Shown: positions 61,006 through 64,000 of the stretch, in pieces
Layout: every line of letters starts with the position of its first letter
Numbering within the stretch: the stretch's first letter is position 1
Source of the DNA: Streptomyces zinciresistens K42
GTDB taxonomy: Bacteria; Actinomycetota; Actinomycetes; Streptomycetales; Streptomycetaceae
DNA length: 64,000 nt
NCBI RefSeq assembly: GCF_000225525.1
Contig: NZ_AGBF01000012.1
Location: 1 to 64,000, forward strand
Reading direction: 5' to 3'
Translations under genes and position numbers: made by a program
Notes under the pieces: generated by a model
What the model saw: only the letters and a program-made list of their open reading frames with translations
What the model was told of the DNA's origin: nothing
The model's database searches: none

Positions 61006-61056
61006 GACTCTTAAGGCTTGCGCTCACGTCGCGTCACCTATAGAGTCTTAAGAGTC
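61006..61056 (+). promoter_or_regulatory. Inverted CTTAAGAGTC promoter element
   Basis: GACTCTTAAG at 61006-61015 and CTTAAGAGTC at 61047-61056 form a 10-bp inverted pair 31 bases apart; the second sits in TATAGAGTCTTAAGAGTC (61039-61056). The same word recurs at 63432. It precedes the gene at 61126 and probably binds one regulator. Confidence 0.5.
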
Positions 61057-61125
61057 ACATCTTGCTAGAGTTCGCGGAGGACCTTCACGACGGCCGCCGC
61101 TCCTCGCCCCTGGAGAGCCGTATCG

Positions 61126-61509
61126 ATGAGCACCGAGATCAAAATCAGCGAGTACAGCCGGGCCGCCGACCAGGCCCTCACTCAGACCCGCGCCTGGGAG
61201 ACCCTGGCGGCGTACGCCACCCAGACCCCGGACCTCGCCGACGCCTTGGCGGCCATCGACCTCACGGATCTCGACGGTTCCCTCGACGGCACCGCCATCG
61301 AGCTCGGCCTGAGCGAAGCACGCAAGGAGTTCGAGCGCAACCAGGCTCTGGCGGAGGTCGAGACGCGCCGCCTGGCAACCGGCGTCGCGCCAAACGGCCG
61401 CTGTACGTGCGGTCACCTCGGCCCCGTCCACGCCCGCCGGGTCGTCGACGGCCGACTCCCCTGCGGCATCGCCGGCTGTCGCTGCGAAGACCTCACCTTC
61501 GGCTCCTGA
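61126..61509 (+). CDS. Small cysteine-containing protein, 127 aa
   Basis: ATG 61126, GGAGAG upstream. The N-terminal 80 residues are helical and acidic. The C-terminal 45 residues have cysteines as GRCTCGHLG and CGIAGCRCEDL, with a His between, enough for one zinc site. No family recognised. It lies behind the CTTAAGAGTC dyad and precedes the 71-residue gene by 36 bases. Confidence 0.6.
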   Translation: MSTEIKISEYSRAADQALTQTRAWETLAAYATQTPDLADALAAIDLTDLDGSLDGTAIELGLSEARKEFERNQALAEVETRRLATGVAPNGRCTCGHLGPVHARRVVDGRLPCGIAGCRCEDLTFGS

Positions 61510-61545
61510 CCACCGAACTACGAACGTGAAGGAGGCAGGACCGTC

Positions 61546-61761
61546 ATGACGAACAGCCTGGCGCGGATGATCGCACGCGAGGATGCGCTGGAGGAGGCGG
61601 GAATGCCGGCCGACGAGCGGACCACCTGCTACGCCCACAAGGCCTGGGCCTTCGAGTGCGCCGACCAGCACCTGCCGCTTACCGCTGGGCGAGTGCTCGC
61701 GGCGCTGCGCGAGGTCGACCGCGTCCGGTGGCACGCTGCCGGCGCCAGGCGCCGGCCGTAG
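61546..61761 (+). CDS. Hypothetical protein, 71 aa
   Basis: ATG 61546 follows AAGGAGG. Helical, with two Cys (TTCYAHKAWAFECADQH) and a basic C-terminus. Probably cotranscribed with the gene upstream. No motif recognised. A 168-base gap follows. Confidence 0.55.
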   Translation: MTNSLARMIAREDALEEAGMPADERTTCYAHKAWAFECADQHLPLTAGRVLAALREVDRVRWHAAGARRRP

Positions 61762-61929
61762 CGGACCAGCGCTCGGCCAGGCCAGTCCCCGCCCCGTCGG
61801 CGGAGACGTTCAGCCGGGGCCCCAGCCGGCCACCAGGCCGAGTCGGCCTCGGCCCCGCCGGGAACGAAGGCCCCACAGTCTGTCGTATCCTCGACCCGAC
61901 GCAAGCTATAAGAGACAGGATTGTTAGAG

Positions 61930-62496
61930 ATGAGTAGCACGGACGACGTAGACGTTATCGACCTGACCAAGCGGACAGAACCGCTGAGCCTGAGCGAGAT
62001 CAGTCGAGCGCTAGGGATGAAGTCGCGCACAGCCGCGCAGAAGTGGCACAAGCCGCCGGCGCAGAAGGCGATGGAGGGCAAGCCGCCGGCCAACAAGCCG
62101 GCTCTGCACGTGGTTGCCGAAGCGCTGGGGATCGACCTAGGCGACGACATCCTGGTGACTTCAGCGCCGCGTTTCCCGGTGGAGGTCGTTCTGGCTCTGG
62201 GCAAGGCCCTGGGCTACCTCGACCGCTCCGGCCGCATCGTCGAGGAGATCGCGAACAAGGGCCGCGGCCGCTGGCTACCGGTCGAACCGACGATCGACCC
62301 TGCTTCAGGCCGGCGCCGGGTCTACACCAACCACCTGGCCGCGAAGCTGGGCGTCAAGAACTCGTCGATCGAAATGGCTCTCCACCGGGGCCACTTCACA
62401 GACTCGGACGGGACAGATGAGATCGGCCGCGTTTTCTGGTGGGTGCCAACGGCCAACAAGATCCTCAAGGACAAGAACATCGGGGATCGGTTCTGA
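61930..62496 (+). CDS. Putative DNA-binding protein, 188 aa
   Basis: ATG 61930. Residues about 18-45 (LSLSEISRALGMKSRTAAQK) form a helix-turn-helix; a second HTH-like part is near 130-150 (NHLAAKLGVKNSSIEMALH). Basic overall. The upstream sequence CTATAAGAGACAGG ends in TTGTTAGAG, similar to the CTTGCTAGAG after the promoter at 61047. It could be the regulator of this local group or a plasmid/phage replication accessory. Confidence 0.6.
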   Translation: MSSTDDVDVIDLTKRTEPLSLSEISRALGMKSRTAAQKWHKPPAQKAMEGKPPANKPALHVVAEALGIDLGDDILVTSAPRFPVEVVLALGKALGYLDRSGRIVEEIANKGRGRWLPVEPTIDPASGRRRVYTNHLAAKLGVKNSSIEMALHRGHFTDSDGTDEIGRVFWWVPTANKILKDKNIGDRF

Positions 62497-62664
62497 GTAC
62501 CAGCTCGAGCGCGCCGACGCCCTGAGGCGGAGGCGGAGCCGGGAGCAAGCATGCCGCACTCGGAGTGACAGGCCTGGCCGTCCGAGCCGCGGTCAGCGCC
62601 ACCTACCGCCCTCCACGAACCGCCTGGATACACCTCCCCTCGGTCGGAAGAGAATCAAGACGGA

Positions 62665-62693
62665 CGCCCGTCCCGGAGCACCCGGGACGGGCG
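62665..62693 (+). terminator. Hairpin terminator
   Basis: Twelve-base arms CGCCCGTCCCGG and complement with a 5-base loop, 169 bases after the DNA-binding gene. The rest of the 361-base gap 62497-62857 shows no gene. Confidence 0.65.
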
Positions 62694-62857
62694 CCGGCAT
62701 TCTCGCCGGAAAGTCGCCGGAGCGCCGAACCGTTCACCGCGAGGAGTGAACATGCTCCCGTTTGAGGGGCCGTGATTCCCGAACGCCAGCCCTGTCCTCC
62801 CGCCCCGTAGCACACTTGCGCTCCCAACTTCCGTGCTAAGCCGAGGGAGATGTTCGA

Positions 62858-63271
62858 ATGTCGAGGCCGACCACCAGGTCTGAACGACGGACTGGCCGTT
62901 GCCAGTGCGGCGACATCGCTTACGCGGTGGCCGGCGACCCGCACGACCCCCACCTGTGTTCCTGCGAGCACTGCACGCGAATCTCCGGCTCGCCAGCGGT
63001 GGCGTGGGTCGGATTCCGCGTCGAGGACCTGACCTGGACAGGCCCCGCCGGCGAGCCGACGTGGTTCGCGACCTGGCCGACCCTGCGCCGGGGCTTCTGT
63101 CCGCGCTGCGGGACGCACCTCGTTTCCGTCGCCGACGGTTCGGAAATGATCATGGTGACGATCTTCAGTCTCACCGAGTCGACCGGCCTGGATCCCGTGG
63201 GACACAGCTTCCGCGACGCCGCCGTGCCATGGATGGCCGTCACGCTGGCCCCCGACCCGCTTGGCCAGTAG
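62858..63271 (+). CDS. GFA/CENP-V-domain zinc protein
   Basis: A 137-residue protein of the GFA fold (family first described for glutathione-dependent formaldehyde activation). Structural and catalytic zinc ligands are visible: GRCQCG, CSCEHC and FCPRCGTHL. Residues 15-130 cover the whole domain. ATG 62858 follows GAGGGAG. The substrate is unknown; actinobacteria use mycothiol instead of glutathione, so the name does not imply that activity. Confidence 0.8.
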   Translation: MSRPTTRSERRTGRCQCGDIAYAVAGDPHDPHLCSCEHCTRISGSPAVAWVGFRVEDLTWTGPAGEPTWFATWPTLRRGFCPRCGTHLVSVADGSEMIMVTIFSLTESTGLDPVGHSFRDAAVPWMAVTLAPDPLGQ

Positions 63272-63425
63272 CACCACGGGAACGGAGGCCGGCGGATGAC
63301 CGTCCCGTCCGCACGGCCCGGCGACACCCTCCGGTGCGATCGCGAACATCACTTCACCTCACGTGCAGCACGTAGAGATAAGCGCCTCACGCCCATCCTG
63401 AGCTGCGAAAACACCGAAAGCATGG

Positions 63426-63442
63426 TATAGTCTTAAGAGTCA
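63426..63442 (+). promoter_or_regulatory. CTTAAGAGTC promoter element, second site
   Basis: TATAGTCTTAAGAGTCA, the same -10-like plus motif as at 61039-61056, here 94 bases before the ATPase start at 63536. Confidence 0.5.
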
Positions 63443-63535
63443 AAGGGCGTTGGTCCCGACACCGGTCGCGACTGGACATCATGTGCCGGTGCCGGGACTC
63501 GCTGAACACTCAACCGACTGGTTCCCGGAGGAACC

Positions 63536-64000
63536 TTGACGGATACCATCACCCATCCGGCGGCCGAGTCGTCCGCCCCGCACCCTAGCCGCAACGAACG
63601 CTTCCAGTTCACCACCGCTGTGCGCCAGCAGCGCCCGGCACGAATCCTCCTCGACGGTCCGCCCGGAGCGGGCACCACCTACACCGCCCTGGCCCTGGCC
63701 ACCTCGATCGGCAAGCGGGTCGCCGTCATCGACACCCAGCGTGGCCGGGTGAGCGCCTACGCGGACACCTTCCCCTTCGACGCGTGCCCGCCTCTGAGCT
63801 ACTACTCCCCCGAGACCCTGGTCACGGCCCTGGCTCATTGCGCCGACCAGCGCTACGACACCGTCGTGGTCTCGACCGCCTCACCCTTCTGGAGCGGGGC
63901 GGGCGGAGTACGCGAACAGGCCGACCGCGCCTCCAAGAGAGCCTCATCCGGCAGCACTTGGAGCGGCTGGCGCGAGGTACGCCCGATCGAGCAGAACATG
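63536..64000 (+). CDS. Sak4-like P-loop ATPase, partial
   Basis: The window ends inside this gene after 155 codons. TTG 63536 follows GGAGGAA. Walker A region LLDGPPGAGTTYTALALA (about residues 42-59) has Thr where the usual Lys should be. The Asp of AVIDTQRG (about 70), the SYYSPETL strand and the stretch TASPFWSGAGGVREQ, then GWREVRPIEQNM, match phage and plasmid Sak4/RecA-like single-strand annealing ATPases. Without the Lys, ATP hydrolysis may be lost. Points to phage or plasmid DNA continuing to the right. Confidence 0.65.
   Translation, partial: MTDTITHPAAESSAPHPSRNERFQFTTAVRQQRPARILLDGPPGAGTTYTALALATSIGKRVAVIDTQRGRVSAYADTFPFDACPPLSYYSPETLVTALAHCADQRYDTVVVSTASPFWSGAGGVREQADRASKRASSGSTWSGWREVRPIEQNM

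Noticed and set aside
1..64000. CRISPR array
   Set aside because: No set of regularly spaced identical repeats with unique spacers was seen.

Overview
The window is high-GC actinobacterial DNA, almost certainly from Streptomyces. Indicators are the codon bias with frequent GTG/TTG starts, a WhiB-family regulator, a DUF2637/TraB/GntR conjugation set, ImmA/IrrE paired with a MAB_1171c-type membrane protein, and many 4-base ATGA/GTGA overlaps. No rRNA, tRNA or CRISPR array was found. The DNA looks like accessory material (plasmid, integrative element or chromosome arm), not core chromosome.

Layout. (1) 0-5.7 kb: an XRE regulator, a NUDIX hydrolase, an ImmA/IrrE + MAB_1171c pair, a quinone-oxidoreductase-type dehydrogenase behind two matched palindromes, and an IclR regulator. 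(2) 5.8-18.3 kb: a long minus-strand conjugation module (zinc-ribbon proteins, FtsK/TraB-like translocase, Gly/Ser-rich membrane protein, DUF2637 membrane/coiled-coil protein, a translationally coupled leader peptide, WhiB, an anti-sigma-type ATPase), then a non-coding stretch rich in dyads and a KorSA-like GntR repressor on the plus strand. An out-of-frame RusA-like remnant is fused to the end of traB. (3) 18.5-20.0 kb: an intact IS4-family element of 1499 bp with perfect 20-bp ends and a 10-bp target duplication. (4) 20.0-31.0 kb: a regulator + cysteine hydrolase + flavoprotein operon behind SARP-like 11-bp repeats, a toxin-antitoxin pair with its own palindrome, a cyclotransferase/phosphotransferase pair, further regulators, a small kinase + aldo/keto reductase pair, and an XRE-peptide deformylase fusion.

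(5) 31.4-47.5 kb (cluster A): a mostly plus-strand set that begins with queD, queE and folE, the enzymes that make 7-carboxy-7-deazaguanine (CDG). There is no queC. They are followed by a phosphoribosyltransferase, two thymidylate-kinase-like proteins, a radical SAM enzyme, a DegT aminotransferase, a HAD phosphatase, a PurC (SAICAR synthetase) homologue, a DEDDh exonuclease-fold protein, a mycothiol-type DsbA protein, methyltransferases (one fused to NUDIX), an ABC exporter and a PIG-L deacetylase. (6) 49.7-60.6 kb (cluster B): a tightly overlapping plus-strand operon with a second DegT enzyme, three phosphoribosyltransferase-fold proteins, a 1002-residue methyltransferase/beta-propeller/kinase fusion, a HAD phosphatase and a HisA homologue. 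It faces a minus-strand HisH-HisF pair. The HisF homologue keeps the ammonia-channel residues but has Gln where the second catalytic Asp should be. (7) 61-64 kb: small DNA-binding and zinc proteins and the start of a Sak4-like ATPase, two of them behind promoters that share a CTTAAGAGTC motif.

My interpretation (inference): A and B together form an undescribed nucleotide-derived natural-product pathway, perhaps on a mobile element. A deazaguanine base would be ribosylated, its carboxylate amidated by the PurC-like ligase, and an ammonia-dependent HisF/HisH/HisA-type step would add or rebuild a heterocycle. Kinases and phosphatases would manage the phosphates and the ABC transporter would export the product. 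No product was identified from sequence.
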